Below, one piece after another: positions 6,705 through 15,690 of a DNA stretch of 64,000 nt. The DNA is from Natronomonas gomsonensis (GTDB taxonomy: Archaea; Halobacteriota; Halobacteria; Halobacteriales; Haloarculaceae), in NCBI RefSeq assembly GCF_013391635.1, contig NZ_JACAWU010000001.1, forward strand, positions 682,001 to 746,000. The letters are read 5' to 3'. A program made the position numbers and the translations under genes. Below the pieces are notes generated by a model. The model was not told where the DNA came from. It saw nothing but the letters and a program-made list of their open reading frames with translations, and made no database searches. How positions within the stretch are numbered: the stretch's first letter is position 1; each line of letters starts with the position of its first letter.

Positions 6705-8965
6705 CAGAAATCACCGAGGCTCGACTGCCCCTCGCCGTCGTCGCTCCCCGCGGCGTCGGTCGGTTCCTCCGCTGGGCGGGCCCCCTCGTCCGGTCGAACG
6801 CCGTCCATCGACGGCGACTGATGGCCCGCCGCTTCGAGGACGTTCTCGGCGGTCTTCGTCCGGCCGCGGAGCGCCCCGAGGACGACCGACTTGTCTGCCT
6901 CCCGGAGGTCCGCGCGGGTCTCGATGCCGGCGTCGAACAGCCGACGGGCGCGCTTCCGGCCGACGCCGCGGACGCCCGCGAGGTCGATGAGTTCCTCGCC
7001 GACGCCGTGTTGGACGCGTTTTCTCGCTTCGCGGACGGCCGGTACCGTCGCGAGGTCGAGTTCGCTCGCCAGCGACTCCGCCGCGCCGAGCAGCCACTCG
7101 GCGGTGTCGACCTTTCCACGGATGTCGCCCGGCCCGACGCCGTAGCGCTCGGTTATCTCGTCTTCGTCGACCTCGCCCGCCCAGTCTTCGAGCATCCGGG
7201 CCGTCTTCAGCGCCGACAGCCAGTCGTCGAAGCGCTCCTCCTCGAACTCGCTCGGGAGGTCCCCACAGAACTCCGATTCGCGCTCGTAGGCCAACATCGT
7301 GTACTCCTCGCGGTCGCCCGAGCGGAGGTAGAGTTCGTACATGTCGGGCGTCCGTGAGACGAGGTGGAACAGCCCCAACGCGGTGGGGTTCGACGCGGCT
7401 TCCAGCCCGTCGATGATTTCGGCGGCGCTCATCGGGTCGAGATACAGCCGCGAGACGGTGTGGCCGAGGTTCGTCGCCTGTATCCGTTCGCCGTCGTCCT
7501 CGATGAAGTCGTTCGCTCGCAGGTACTCGAGTGTCGAGTCGACGACTCGTTCGAGGTTGTCGGTGCCGTCCGTCCCCTGCCGGTACTGGGTGGCGTACAG
7601 CGTCTGGTCGAGGAACTCCAGAAGTGCCTCCCGGGAGTCGGCGAACCCGGAGGCGACCGTCGCCAGCAGGTGAGTCCGCATCGACGGCTCCCGGGCCAGT
7701 TTCGACTCGACGGCCTCGGGGTCGGCCCACACGTACCGCTCGAACAGTTCGTCGAGTTCGTCGTGGCTGTTCGCGAGCAACAGCGCCTCGCCGTAGGGGT
7801 CCCTGCCGGGTCGGCCCGCCCGGCCCATCATCTGGTGGACCTCCAGCACCGACAGCGGCTGCATCCCGCCGGCCTCCCCGGAGTAGCGCCGCCAGTCCCG
7901 AACCACCACGCGCCGGGAGGGTGTGTTGACCCCCGCCGCCAGCGTCGGTGTCGCGGAGACGACCTTGATGAGACGGTCCCGGAAGGCGTCTTCCACGAGC
8001 GAGCGGTGTTCGCTCGCACAGCCGGCGTGGTGAAACGCCGCGCCCTTCTCGACGCAGTCCGCGAGGTCGTCGCTGGTCTCGGTGTCGGAGACACCGCGTA
8101 ACTCCTCGGCTATCTCGGCGAGTCGGGCCTTCTCCTCGTCGTCCAGCCACCCCGTCGTCGTGTTCGCCAGTCGCTTGGCGGCGCCCTCGGCGTTCCGCCG
8201 GGAGTTGACGAAGACGAGCGTCGACCCGCCATCCGAGAGCGTATCGCGGACGATGGCCTCCGTGGGCTTCTCGGAGGATTTCACCCGGAGTTCCTGTTGG
8301 CTGCCGTCGTCGAAGTGCAGCGCCTGCCCGTAGTGGACCCCTTTTCGGAGGTCGATGGGTCGCCACTCCGAATCGACCAACGCGGCGTCGAGCCACTCGG
8401 CCATCACCTCGGCGTTGCCGACCGTCGCCGACAGCGCGACGACCTGCAGGTTCGGGTTCACGCGCCGGAGTTTCGCAAGCGTCACCTCCAGCGTCGGCCC
8501 GCGGTTGGGGTCGTCGACGAGATGCACCTCGTCGCTGACGACGCAGTCGAGGTCGCCTATCCACGGCGCGCCGTTCCGGACGAGGGAGTCGACCTTCTCG
8601 CTGGTGGCGACGATGATGTCCTTCTCTGCGAGCCACTCGCCGTCGTCCTCGTAGTTGCCCGTCGAGACGCCGATGGAGACGCCGTATTCCTCGAAAGCGG
8701 CGAACTCCTCGCGTTTCTCGCTGGCCAACGCCCGCAACGGCACGATGTACAGTGCCTTGCCGCCGCGGGAGACCGCAGACAGCATCGCCAACTGCGCGAT
8801 GAGCGTCTTGCCGCTGGCCGTCGGCACGGAGGCGACGAGGCTCTGGCCGTCGGCGACGCCCGCCTCGACGGCCTCGGCCTGTGGCGGATACAGCGATTCG
8901 ATTCCCTCCTCGCGGAGGTGGTCGGCGAACCACGGCGGCACGCCGGAGACCTCGGAAACGTCCAT
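6704..8965 (-). CDS. hel308: ATP-dependent DNA helicase Hel308
   Basis: Superfamily 2, 3'-5' helicase that unwinds lagging strands at stalled forks (Hel308/HelQ). The 753-residue protein has a Q-motif region ([11 protein letters not shown]), Walker A VPTASGKT (47-54), DEVH box (145-148), [10 protein letters not shown] motif VI, ratchet and winged-helix domains, and a helix-hairpin-helix ([20 protein letters not shown]). The last residues, QSSLGDF, fit a PCNA-interacting peptide. ATG 8965 is chosen over upstream in-frame starts because the TATA-like box at 8990-8997 sits 29 nt before it. Confidence 0.95.
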   Translation of the reverse strand: MDVSEVSGVPPWFADHLREEGIESLYPPQAEAVEAGVADGQSLVASVPTASGKTLIAQLAMLSAVSRGGKALYIVPLRALASEKREEFAAFEEYGVSIGVSTGNYEDDGEWLAEKDIIVATSEKVDSLVRNGAPWIGDLDCVVSDEVHLVDDPNRGPTLEVTLAKLRRVNPNLQVVALSATVGNAEVMAEWLDAALVDSEWRPIDLRKGVHYGQALHFDDGSQQELRVKSSEKPTEAIVRDTLSDGGSTLVFVNSRRNAEGAAKRLANTTTGWLDDEEKARLAEIAEELRGVSDTETSDDLADCVEKGAAFHHAGCASEHRSLVEDAFRDRLIKVVSATPTLAAGVNTPSRRVVVRDWRRYSGEAGGMQPLSVLEVHQMMGRAGRPGRDPYGEALLLANSHDELDELFERYVWADPEAVESKLAREPSMRTHLLATVASGFADSREALLEFLDQTLYATQYRQGTDGTDNLERVVDSTLEYLRANDFIEDDGERIQATNLGHTVSRLYLDPMSAAEIIDGLEAASNPTALGLFHLVSRTPDMYELYLRSGDREEYTMLAYERESEFCGDLPSEFEEERFDDWLSALKTARMLEDWAGEVDEDEITERYGVGPGDIRGKVDTAEWLLGAAESLASELDLATVPAVREARKRVQHGVGEELIDLAGVRGVGRKRARRLFDAGIETRADLREADKSVVLGALRGRTKTAENVLEAAGHQSPSMDGVRPDEGARPAEEPTDAAGSDDGEGQSSLGDF

Positions 8966-8989
8966 TACCCCTCGATTGTTCGTCACGGC

Positions 8990-8997
8990 TTTTAAAC
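8990..8997 (-). promoter_or_regulatory. TATA-like box for hel308-cgi121
   Basis: GTTTAAAA on the minus strand, centred about 29 nt from the ATG at 8965; implies a leaderless transcript and excludes the longer reading frame. Confidence 0.5.
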
Positions 8998-9068
8998 CCA
9001 CTTTTCGTCGCCCTCTCGGCCACCGCCATCCCCGTCACGCCTTTGATGCCCTCGGCCGAAGCGCAGGC

Positions 9069-9311
9069 ATGAAAGTCAGATACGACCGCGACACCTGCAT
9101 CGGGATGTTCCAGTGTGTCGCCGAGTGGGAGGCCTTCGAGAAGGACGAAGACGCGGGGAAAGCCGTGCTGGCCGATTCCGAAGAGGTCGAGGACGGCGTC
9201 TTCGAACGGGAAATCCCCGACGGCGCCGAACTCGACGCGAAGTTCGCGGCCCGGGCCTGTCCCGTCGACGCCATCGAGGTGTACGACGACGACGGCGAAC
9301 AGGTGGTCTAA
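9069..9311 (+). CDS. Ferredoxin, single cluster, probably [3Fe-4S]
   Basis: 80-residue acidic electron carrier. The cluster loop reads CIGMFQC: a bacterial-type ferredoxin would have Cys in the middle (CxxCxxC), here replaced by Met. The distal ligand is in RACPVDAI. Three cysteines in this arrangement suggest a [3Fe-4S] cluster, as in ferredoxins serving P450s. The redox partner is unknown and the neighbours do not suggest one. The start at 9069 places the cluster motif at residue 12, the usual position. Confidence 0.85.
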   Translation: MKVRYDRDTCIGMFQCVAEWEAFEKDEDAGKAVLADSEEVEDGVFEREIPDGAELDAKFAARACPVDAIEVYDDDGEQVV

Positions 9312-9358
9312 CCGAACACGTTCGCCCGAGCGGCTTCGGTCCGAACACGTACGCCCGA
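9312..9358 (+). repeat. Tandem near-palindromic direct repeat upstream of a small ORF
   Basis: Two 18-bp copies (9312-9329 and 9341-9358) identical at 17 positions, 29 bp apart. Each contains a dyad: CGAAC-AC-GTTCG in copy one, with one mismatch in copy two. They lie immediately upstream of a TATA-like sequence at about 9361-9367 and look like a double operator. Confidence 0.6.
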
Positions 9359-9360
9359 AC

Positions 9361-9367
9361 CATTAAG
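9361..9367 (+). promoter_or_regulatory. TATA-like box downstream of tandem repeat
   Basis: CATTAAG, about 38 nt before the ATG at 9403, directly after the second copy of the repeat. Spacing would leave a leader of roughly 10 nt holding a GAGGGTG purine-rich stretch. Confidence 0.4.
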
Positions 9368-9402
9368 ACGGTCGATGAAGTCACTCCACGTGAGGGTGTA
9401 CC

Positions 9403-9516
9403 ATGACTGCACGTAGCGACCAGCGGGAGTCCGACCGACTGTGTGAGTGGGCGTCTCTCACCGGTGAGCGACTGCCCGAAGAATACGGGCCGTGCGGCCC
9501 CGATGACGACCGTTAG
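9403..9516 (+). CDS. Possible 37-residue microprotein
   Basis: Short frame beginning [16 protein letters not shown] and ending GPCGPDDDR, with two cysteines. It has a purine-rich GAGGGTG 6-12 nt before the ATG, a TATA-like box and the tandem repeats upstream, and high-GC codon use like its neighbours. Its stop overlaps the convergent mdh stop by 4 bp. No family is recognised. It could be non-coding; the promoter context is the main support. Confidence 0.45.
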   Translation: MTARSDQRESDRLCEWASLTGERLPEEYGPCGPDDDR

Positions 9517-10427
9517 GAGATTTTCTCGTACTGCTCGGAGAGCTTTTCGGCGGCCTCGTCCATCAGTTCGGTCTCGTAGTCGTCGAGGTCCCACTCGACG
9601 ACCTCCTCGATGCCGTTCGAGCCGAGTTTGACCGGGACGCCGAAGGCGGTGTCGTCGTGGCCGAACTCGCCGTCCAACACGAGCGACCCCGGCAGGACTT
9701 CGCCGGTGTCGTTGAGAACCGCCTCGACCATGTGAGCGACGCCCGTCGCCGGGCCCCACTGGGTCGCACCTTTCTTCTCGATGACGTCCATCGCCGACTC
9801 CTGAAGGTTACCGAGGATCTCCTCCTTCTCGTCGCCGGAGAACTCGGGGTCCTCGCCGTCGACGCGGACCTTCGAGAAGACGGGCACCTGTGCGTCGCCG
9901 TGTTCGCCGAGGATGGTCGCCTCGACGTTCTGGACGGGCGCATCGAAGCGTTCGCTGAGGACGTAGCGGAACCGCGCGGAGTCGAGTCGGCCGCCGAAGC
10001 CGATGACCTTGTGGCGGTCGCGGTTGCCCGACTCGTAGAGGTGTCGGTTCAGCAGGTCGACCGGGTTCGAGGTCGTAATCGAGACGTAGTCGTCGTTGTA
10101 CTCGTCGAGCGACGACCCGATGTCCTCCATGATGGGAGCGTTGTCGCCGGCGAGGTCGATGCGGGTCTGGCCCGGCTGTCGCGGGATGCCCGCCGTGATG
10201 ACGACCACGTCCGACCCCGCGGTGTCCTCGTACTCACCCTGCACGACGGTCGTGTTCGAGTCGTAGGCGATGCCGTGGTTCGTGTCGGCGGCCTGCCCGA
10301 CGGTGGTCTCCCGCTGGTCCGGGATGTCGACGAAAACCAGTTCGTCGACGATGTCGCGCAGCGCGATGTTGTACCCCGCAGCGGCACCGACGGTCCCCGC
10401 CGCTCCGATAACGCTAACCTTTGTCAT
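9513..10427 (-). CDS. mdh: Malate dehydrogenase
   Basis: NAD(P)-dependent malate/oxaloacetate oxidoreductase of the LDH-like malate dehydrogenase group. The 304-residue protein has the dinucleotide fold (IGAAGTVG, 7-14), Asp34 after the second strand, substrate-loop arginines in RQPGQTR (83-89), TTSNPVD, Asp149/Arg152 in LDSARFR and catalytic His176 in ILGEHGDA. The length is normal for haloarchaeal Mdh. The start is supported by a TATA-like GTTAATC about 31 nt upstream. Confidence 0.95.
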   Translation of the reverse strand: MTKVSVIGAAGTVGAAAGYNIALRDIVDELVFVDIPDQRETTVGQAADTNHGIAYDSNTTVVQGEYEDTAGSDVVVITAGIPRQPGQTRIDLAGDNAPIMEDIGSSLDEYNDDYVSITTSNPVDLLNRHLYESGNRDRHKVIGFGGRLDSARFRYVLSERFDAPVQNVEATILGEHGDAQVPVFSKVRVDGEDPEFSGDEKEEILGNLQESAMDVIEKKGATQWGPATGVAHMVEAVLNDTGEVLPGSLVLDGEFGHDDTAFGVPVKLGSNGIEEVVEWDLDDYETELMDEAAEKLSEQYEKIS

Positions 10428-10454
10428 GCTCGTCCGTATACGGGCCCGGGGGCC

Positions 10455-10462
10455 GATTAACT
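10455..10462 (-). promoter_or_regulatory. TATA-like box for mdh
   Basis: Minus-strand AGTTAATC, centred about 31 nt before the ATG at 10427. A GC-rich self-complementary stretch (CGGGCCCG) lies between it and the start. Confidence 0.4.
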
Positions 10463-10501
10463 CTTGTCTTTCCTGCTAGTTCTCGACAACGTTACAACGA
10501 A

Positions 10502-10939
10502 TCAGCCGCCGGCGCCGTCGTCGGCGCGTTGCCACCGAATCAGCGCCTCGATGAACCAGAACTTGAGGCCGACCGAGACGGCATACGCGAGAGTCATCCG
10601 CGCCGGTTTCCGCGCGAGCGCGGCGGACACCGTGTAGGCGAACGCACCGATGTTCAGCACGTTCAGTATCTCGGGATAGCCGGCCCCGAACACCGGCCGA
10701 CCCGCCTCCAGCCACGCGCGTTCGGCGCGGACGCCGCGGTGCATCCAGTCGTCGGTCGACTCCTCCGGTGGGCCGAAGGCGATTGGGTTCAGGGCCGTCC
10801 ACCCGACGGCGACCGCGAGTAGGCGCCACGACCGACGGTACAGCGCCGCGAGCAACAGCGGGCCGGTCAGCAGCCGCGACCAGCCGCTTTTCGGGTTCGA
10901 ATGTCTCGACCAGAAGCGCTCCCACGCGTCGGATGCCAT
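10502..10939 (-). CDS. Haloarchaeal membrane protein, DUF6653-like
   Basis: 145 residues with about four hydrophobic segments. It begins WERFWSRHSNPKSGWSR and carries NPIAFGPPEES after the second helix. The HSNPKS...NP...PP pattern matches what I remember of the DUF6653 family; function unknown. The ATG at 10939 is preferred to an upstream start at 10987, which adds only a basic, low-complexity stretch. It is divergent from the MFS transporter gene. Confidence 0.7.
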   Translation of the reverse strand: MASDAWERFWSRHSNPKSGWSRLLTGPLLLAALYRRSWRLLAVAVGWTALNPIAFGPPEESTDDWMHRGVRAERAWLEAGRPVFGAGYPEILNVLNIGAFAYTVSAALARKPARMTLAYAVSVGLKFWFIEALIRWQRADDGAGG

Positions 10940-11018
10940 AGACGAGAGTCGGCGGCGACGCTCGTAAACCCGCCGACGGTTCGACACGCCTTTGAACCGA
11001 ACCCCCCGATTTTCGATA

Positions 11019-12323
11019 GTGACGGACGGACGCCTCCGACGGCTGTGGACCGACCCCGAGCAGCGCCGCTGGCTGGCTTTCGGTGCGCTCGCGGCGACGT
11101 ACGCCCTGGTTTCCGTCTATCGGCTCTCGACGGCCGTGTTGGCCGACGAGTTGACGCGGGCGTTCTCGGTGACGGGCACGCAACTCGGGACGCTCCACGC
11201 GTCGTTCTTCTACGTGTACGCGGCGATGCAGCTACCGGCGGGGGTTTTTGCTGACCGACTCGGCTCTCGTCGGACGGTGGCTGTCGGTGCGGTCGTGATG
11301 AGCCTCGGGGGGTTCGCCTTCGCCTTCGCCGACTCCTACGTCGCGGCCTTCGCCGGCCGTGCACTCATCGGCTTCGGCGGCAGCGTCCTGTTCATCGCCA
11401 TCCTGCGGTTCTGTGCGAACTGGTTCCGCCCCTCCGAGTTCGCACGCATGAGCGGGCTGACGCTGGCCGTGGCGGGCTTCGGGGGCGTACTGGCGACGAC
11501 GCCGCTCGCGGTCGCGGTCGCAACCGCTGGCTGGCGGGAGACGCTCGTCGGCCTCTCCGTACTCGGTCTCGCCCTCGCGGCCACGGCGTATCTCATCGCT
11601 CGTGACTCGCCGTCGGATGCGGGGTTCGACCCGATGGCCGGCGCCGAAACGCCCGGTGCGCCGTCGCTCCGTGTGGTCCTCTCGAACGCCCGACGCGTCC
11701 TCGCCGAGGCCGAAACGTGGCTCTGTGGGGTGGTGCTGTTCGCCGGCACCGGCATCAACATCACCGTCTTCGGCCTGTGGGGCATCCCGTATCTCGTTCA
11801 GACCTACGGCGTGAGCGTGACCTTCGCCTCGACGTTCACGCTGCTCGGAAGCGCCGGGTTGCTCCTCGGCCCGCCGTCCATCGGCGCGGTTTCGGACCGC
11901 CTCGGCTCCCGGACGGGACTCGTCGTCGTCGGCATGGGGCTCTACACAACCTCCTTCGCCGTCCTGTCGGTCACCGGCCGCCCGCCGATGGCCGTCGTCG
12001 CCGTCGTCTTCTTCGCCGCGGGAGCCCTCGCCGGCGGCTACGCGCTCACCTACGCGGTCGTCAAGGAACGCCACGACGCGGCTGCCTCCGGCGTCTCGAC
12101 GGGGACGGTCAACACGATGGCGTTCACCGGGGCGGCCGTCCTCCCGACGCTGATGGGGCTGGCACTGGACACCTACTGGACCGGCGACACCATCGGCGGC
12201 GCCCGAGTCTACTCGGAGTTCGGCTATCGGATGGCGTTCGGGCTGGCGGCTGCCGTCTCGTTCGTCGCGTTCCTCGCGGCGCTGGAACTCCACCGGCGGT
12301 CGAACGAATCGTTAACGGAGTGA
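11019..12323 (+). CDS. Major facilitator superfamily transporter
   Basis: About 434 residues with twelve hydrophobic segments. The MFS signature after TM2 reads GVFADRLGSRRT and an equivalent GAVSDRLGSRTG follows TM8. The arrangement resembles MFS anion or nitrate/nitrite-type permeases, but the substrate cannot be told. The GTG at 11019 is preferred over a TTG at 10992; both are in frame. Confidence 0.82.
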   Translation: MTDGRLRRLWTDPEQRRWLAFGALAATYALVSVYRLSTAVLADELTRAFSVTGTQLGTLHASFFYVYAAMQLPAGVFADRLGSRRTVAVGAVVMSLGGFAFAFADSYVAAFAGRALIGFGGSVLFIAILRFCANWFRPSEFARMSGLTLAVAGFGGVLATTPLAVAVATAGWRETLVGLSVLGLALAATAYLIARDSPSDAGFDPMAGAETPGAPSLRVVLSNARRVLAEAETWLCGVVLFAGTGINITVFGLWGIPYLVQTYGVSVTFASTFTLLGSAGLLLGPPSIGAVSDRLGSRTGLVVVGMGLYTTSFAVLSVTGRPPMAVVAVVFFAAGALAGGYALTYAVVKERHDAAASGVSTGTVNTMAFTGAAVLPTLMGLALDTYWTGDTIGGARVYSEFGYRMAFGLAAAVSFVAFLAALELHRRSNESLTE

Positions 12324-12324
12324 T

Positions 12325-12915
12325 TCAACGGTAGCCGTCGGTCAGACTCTCGACGTACTTCGCGACCACGTCGACTTCGAGGTGGACCGGGTCGCCGACC
12401 GATTTCTCGGCGAGCGTCGTCAACTCGTAGGTCGCCGGGATGATGGCGACGGTGAACTCCCCGTCCCGGAGGTCTGCGACCGTGAGCGAGATGCCGTCGA
12501 CGGAGATAGAGCCCTTCTCGACGACGTACCGACCGAGGTGGTCGGGCAACGAGAACCCGAACGTCCAATCGTCCCCCAACTGCTCGATTTCGGTCACCTC
12601 GCCGACGCCGTCGACGTGTCCCTGAACGAAGTGGCCGTCGAAGCGCCCGTCGGCCGGCAGCGCACGTTCGAGGTTGAGCGGGTCGCCGACCTCGATTTCG
12701 TCCAGATACGTCCGGTCGAGCGTCTCCTCGGAGCAGAACAGCTCGAAGCTCTCCGCGTCGGCGTCTTCGACCGTGAGACACGCCCCGCTGACGGCAACGC
12801 TCTGTCCGTGTTCGAGGTCCGCACAGAACGACGCCGACACGCGGATGCGGCGCCCCTCGGGACCGTCCTCGATTGCGACGACTTCGCCCGTCTCCTCGAC
12901 GATGCCGGTGAACAT
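12325..12915 (-). CDS. ribE: Riboflavin synthase, bacterial alpha type
   Basis: Dismutates two 6,7-dimethyl-8-ribityllumazines to riboflavin. The 196-residue protein has the two lumazine-binding beta-barrels: an N-terminal MFTGIVEETG with SVAVSGACLTV, and a second beginning HFVQGHVDGVG with SISVDGISLTV. This is the bacterial-type enzyme, unrelated to the archaeal RibC type. It is convergent with the MFS gene, 1 nt apart. Confidence 0.95.
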   Translation of the reverse strand: MFTGIVEETGEVVAIEDGPEGRRIRVSASFCADLEHGQSVAVSGACLTVEDADAESFELFCSEETLDRTYLDEIEVGDPLNLERALPADGRFDGHFVQGHVDGVGEVTEIEQLGDDWTFGFSLPDHLGRYVVEKGSISVDGISLTVADLRDGEFTVAIIPATYELTTLAEKSVGDPVHLEVDVVAKYVESLTDGYR

Positions 12916-13005
12916 ACCTCCGCTACGGTCGGCGGGTGTGAAAGCGTCTCGGAATCCGGCTGTGAGCCGGCGGGCTTTTGGGCGTCTCCCGCCTACGAGC
13001 CGGTA

Positions 13006-13236
13006 ATGAACCTCCTCGACACCATCGGCCTGTTCGGAACGGTGGCGCTGGCCGCGCCAATCGGCCTCCTCGGTGCCGAGTTCCTCGCTGGCGGCCGGAC
13101 GGCTCTCGGCGCCGGCTTTCTCGCCGTCGCCGTCGGGCTCGTCGCCGGGATGTACTTCCGACCGAGCCTCTCGGGTACCGTCGCGGACAAACTGCTGGGT
13201 CGGGTCCCTGCCGAGCCCGAGGAGGACACTGACTGA
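13006..13236 (+). CDS. Small two-helix membrane protein, paralogue 1
   Basis: 76 residues: a helix (about 5-25), a GGRTALGAGFLAVAVGL helix, and a polar acidic tail with LLGRVPAEPEEDTD. It is paralogous to the next gene (shared R-x-ALGA-FLA-A-GLV pattern at the same spacing). The two overlap as TGATG. No known function; probably conserved only in haloarchaea. Confidence 0.7.
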   Translation: MNLLDTIGLFGTVALAAPIGLLGAEFLAGGRTALGAGFLAVAVGLVAGMYFRPSLSGTVADKLLGRVPAEPEEDTD

Positions 13237-13466
13237 TGGCGTTCGGCATCGTTCGCTCGCTGCAGCTCATCGCGACGCTCGTCGTCGCCGGTCCCGTCGC
13301 GCTCGTCGGCGTTCTCAACGTGATAGAGGGCCGATACGCACTTGGGGCGTTCTTCCTCGCAGCCGCTATCGGTCTCGTGCTCGTCAGCGAGTACATCTAC
13401 CTCCGACTCGCGGACCGAACGGTCGGTCGAGTGAAACGGCTGAAGAACATCCGCGGCGGTGAGTGA
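13236..13466 (+). CDS. Small two-helix membrane protein, paralogue 2
   Basis: 76 residues with helices at about 5-28 and 35-55, and a basic tail (RTVGRVKRLKNIRGGE). RYALGAFFLAAAIGLVL aligns with TALGAGFLAVAVGLVAG of the upstream gene. Equal length, overlapping start and stop, and aligned helices indicate tandem duplication and a possible heteromer. Paralogue 1 has an acidic tail and this one a basic tail. Confidence 0.7.
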   Translation: MAFGIVRSLQLIATLVVAGPVALVGVLNVIEGRYALGAFFLAAAIGLVLVSEYIYLRLADRTVGRVKRLKNIRGGE

Positions 13467-13482
13467 CGCTCCCGACTGAGCG

Positions 13483-15327
13483 TCAGTCGGCTGTCGCTTC
13501 GACGCCGGCTTCCTGTGCGTCCTCGATGAGTTCCGCCAGCGTCATCTCGACCGGCTCGTTGTGCAACAGCACGTCGATAGGCAGGGTCGGTGCGCCGTCG
13601 ACGAGGTTCTCCAGGAGGACGAGGCGTTCGCGGGCGCGGGACATCCCGACGTAGAAGACGCGCCGTTCGTTGTCCGTCAGCGTCGGCACCGGGTCGGTCC
13701 GCTTGGTGAACTCCGTGACGCCGACAACCTCCGTGGGGTCCTCGACGGAGGCCGCCATCTGCTCGACGACCTTCTCGGTGAGGTCCGTCGCGACGAAGAC
13801 GTGGTCGGCCTCACGGCCCTTCGCGGAGTGGATGGTGCCGAGGCGGAGTCGGGTGGGGTCCATCCCGCGGTAGTCGCCCTTGAAGTACGCCTTCACCGAG
13901 CGCTCCTGGAAGTTCGATACCTTGGTGAGCATGTCGGCGGCGGAGGCCGGGCCGGGGGTGAAGGGGGCGTGGTCGTCGACGAAGGCGGGGTCGACCGTCA
14001 TCTCGGTGAGGTCGTCGACGCCGGCCTCCTCTTTGAGCGCGTCGAAGGCCTCGAAGTAGTCGTCGCGGTCGCCGGTGCCGAAGGCGCTGTCGGCGAGCAT
14101 CTCGCCGAGTCGCTGGGCCTGCAGACCGTTGATGGGGTTGCCCGCATCGAGCGATTCGACTGCGTAGACGTAGTCCCGAAGGCGGTCGGTCCACATCCGC
14201 TGGTCGGTCAGCGACGTAAACGGCATGCCGTCGTCGATGAACTCGTCCATGAACTGGAACATCTGATAGCGGGCGCGGAACAGCACCATCACGGTGCCGT
14301 CTTCGTCCTGTTCGAGGGTGCCGCGGACGTTGCGGACCAGGTCCAGCATCGACGGCGACCGGACGGCTTCGACGGACCCGCCCTGTTTGCGCGGCTTGAG
14401 GTCCTTGTCCTGTCGCTTCTCGATGTGGCTAATCTGGGTGTTGACGACGTTGAGAATCTTCGAGGGGAGTCGATAGGAGTTCGGCAACACGATGTCGTCG
14501 TCGACCTCCTCGTCGAGCAGGAGGTTGGGGTCGGCACCCTGCCAGGCGTAGACGACCTGGTCGTCGTCGCCGGCGATTAAGACGCTCTCCATGTGCGGTT
14601 TCCACTCCTCGTAGACGCCGTACTGCAGCGTCGTGATGTCCTGAAACTCGTCGATGACGAGGTGCTCGACGTTGGGCAACAGCGAGCGCTGCTGGACGCG
14701 TTCGAGCATGTCGGCGAAGCCGACGACGCCCTCTTCGCCCTTGTAGGCGCGCCACGCCCGGATGGCCTCGGGGATGTCGATGCGGTCGTCCGAAGAGGGC
14801 CACGTCGGGGTGTACTTGTTGCCCGTCTGGGCGTTGTCGTCGATGTCCGGGGGGAGTCGGACTTCCTCGTCGTCCCACTGGAACGGGACGTCGTACCAGT
14901 CGGCCACGTCACGCTCGGTCCGCTGGAGCCACTGGGAGGTGGCGATGATCTTGTTGCCGAGCGTCGTCGACCGCGCCGAGCGCCGACGCGAGGACTTGTA
15001 CTCGTCTTCGAAATCCAGTCCGTACTCCTCACAGAACTCCTCTTTGTGCTTCTCGCCGACCACGTCGCCCCGTGAGAGGTTCAGCAGTTCGTACGCCTTC
15101 GCGTGCATCGTACAGACGTTCCCCCGCAGGGACTTCGGCGTACAGTCGAGCCGTTCGGCGAGCCGTTCGCGGACCTCTTGGGCGGCCGCACGGGTGTAGG
15201 AGACGACGAGAATGTCGTTGACCGCGACCCCCTCGTCGAGCATCTCGTCGACGCGGTCCAGCAGGGCCGTGGTCTTCCCACTCCCGGGACCACCGAAGAG
15301 CCGAGTCACGTGGGTGGAGTCAGCCAT
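13483..15327 (-). CDS. UvrD/REP-family DNA helicase
   Basis: Superfamily 1A helicase, 614 residues. Walker A is GGPGSGKTT (12-20), motif Ia VVSYTRAAA, motif II IDEFQDIT (about 220), motif III GDDDQVVYAWQGA, motif IV NSYRLP, motif V GTIHSAKGREA and motif VI YVGMSRARE. Likely acts in DNA repair or recombination as a 3'-5' translocase. The length suits a compact UvrD-type enzyme without a nuclease domain. It is convergent with the small membrane protein pair. Confidence 0.9.
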   Translation of the reverse strand: MADSTHVTRLFGGPGSGKTTALLDRVDEMLDEGVAVNDILVVSYTRAAAQEVRERLAERLDCTPKSLRGNVCTMHAKAYELLNLSRGDVVGEKHKEEFCEEYGLDFEDEYKSSRRRSARSTTLGNKIIATSQWLQRTERDVADWYDVPFQWDDEEVRLPPDIDDNAQTGNKYTPTWPSSDDRIDIPEAIRAWRAYKGEEGVVGFADMLERVQQRSLLPNVEHLVIDEFQDITTLQYGVYEEWKPHMESVLIAGDDDQVVYAWQGADPNLLLDEEVDDDIVLPNSYRLPSKILNVVNTQISHIEKRQDKDLKPRKQGGSVEAVRSPSMLDLVRNVRGTLEQDEDGTVMVLFRARYQMFQFMDEFIDDGMPFTSLTDQRMWTDRLRDYVYAVESLDAGNPINGLQAQRLGEMLADSAFGTGDRDDYFEAFDALKEEAGVDDLTEMTVDPAFVDDHAPFTPGPASAADMLTKVSNFQERSVKAYFKGDYRGMDPTRLRLGTIHSAKGREADHVFVATDLTEKVVEQMAASVEDPTEVVGVTEFTKRTDPVPTLTDNERRVFYVGMSRARERLVLLENLVDGAPTLPIDVLLHNEPVEMTLAELIEDAQEAGVEATAD

Positions 15328-15399
15328 TACCCGTCTAACGCCACGCTCCGGTATAAGTAGCGTGGCTTCCGACGAACGCGGAAACGGCGAGAAGAGCCC

Positions 15400-15573
15400 T
15401 CAGGGCTGCCAGCCGCAGACGGTACACGAAGCGGCGTCGAGGCCGTGAAGCCCCCCGCAGTCGGGACAGCGTTTCTTGTTGTAATCCTGCTCCCAGCTGC
15501 GGGAGTCGGTTTCGGTCTCGTGTCCACGGTCCGAGAGGAATTCGTCGAAAAGCTCGTCGTTCGAAGTGGCCAT
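15400..15573 (-). CDS. Small zinc-finger protein, HVO_0416-like
   Basis: 57 residues. After an acidic N-terminus (DELFDEFLSDRGHETE) comes YNKKRCPDCGGLHGLDAASC and then TVCGWQP, i.e. two CxxC knuckles binding one zinc. This matches the small haloarchaeal zinc-finger family I recall as HVO_0416. Function unknown; probably protein or nucleic acid contact. The start at 15573 is preferred to 15585 because it gives the family-like N-terminus. Confidence 0.72.
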   Translation of the reverse strand: MATSNDELFDEFLSDRGHETETDSRSWEQDYNKKRCPDCGGLHGLDAASCTVCGWQP

Positions 15574-15690
15574 ACGGGTTCGCATACGACTACGTGGGCA
15601 ATAAACTCTGTGGTAGTATCTATCACGGGTCGTGGTGTCGTGGAACGACCGTTACCGGTGGCTTTTGGCCGACAGCGACGTACGACGGGT

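Noticed and set aside
10885..10905. Possible tRNA T-arm-like GGTTCGAAT
   Set aside because: No matching stems around it, and it lies in the DUF6653-like coding region.
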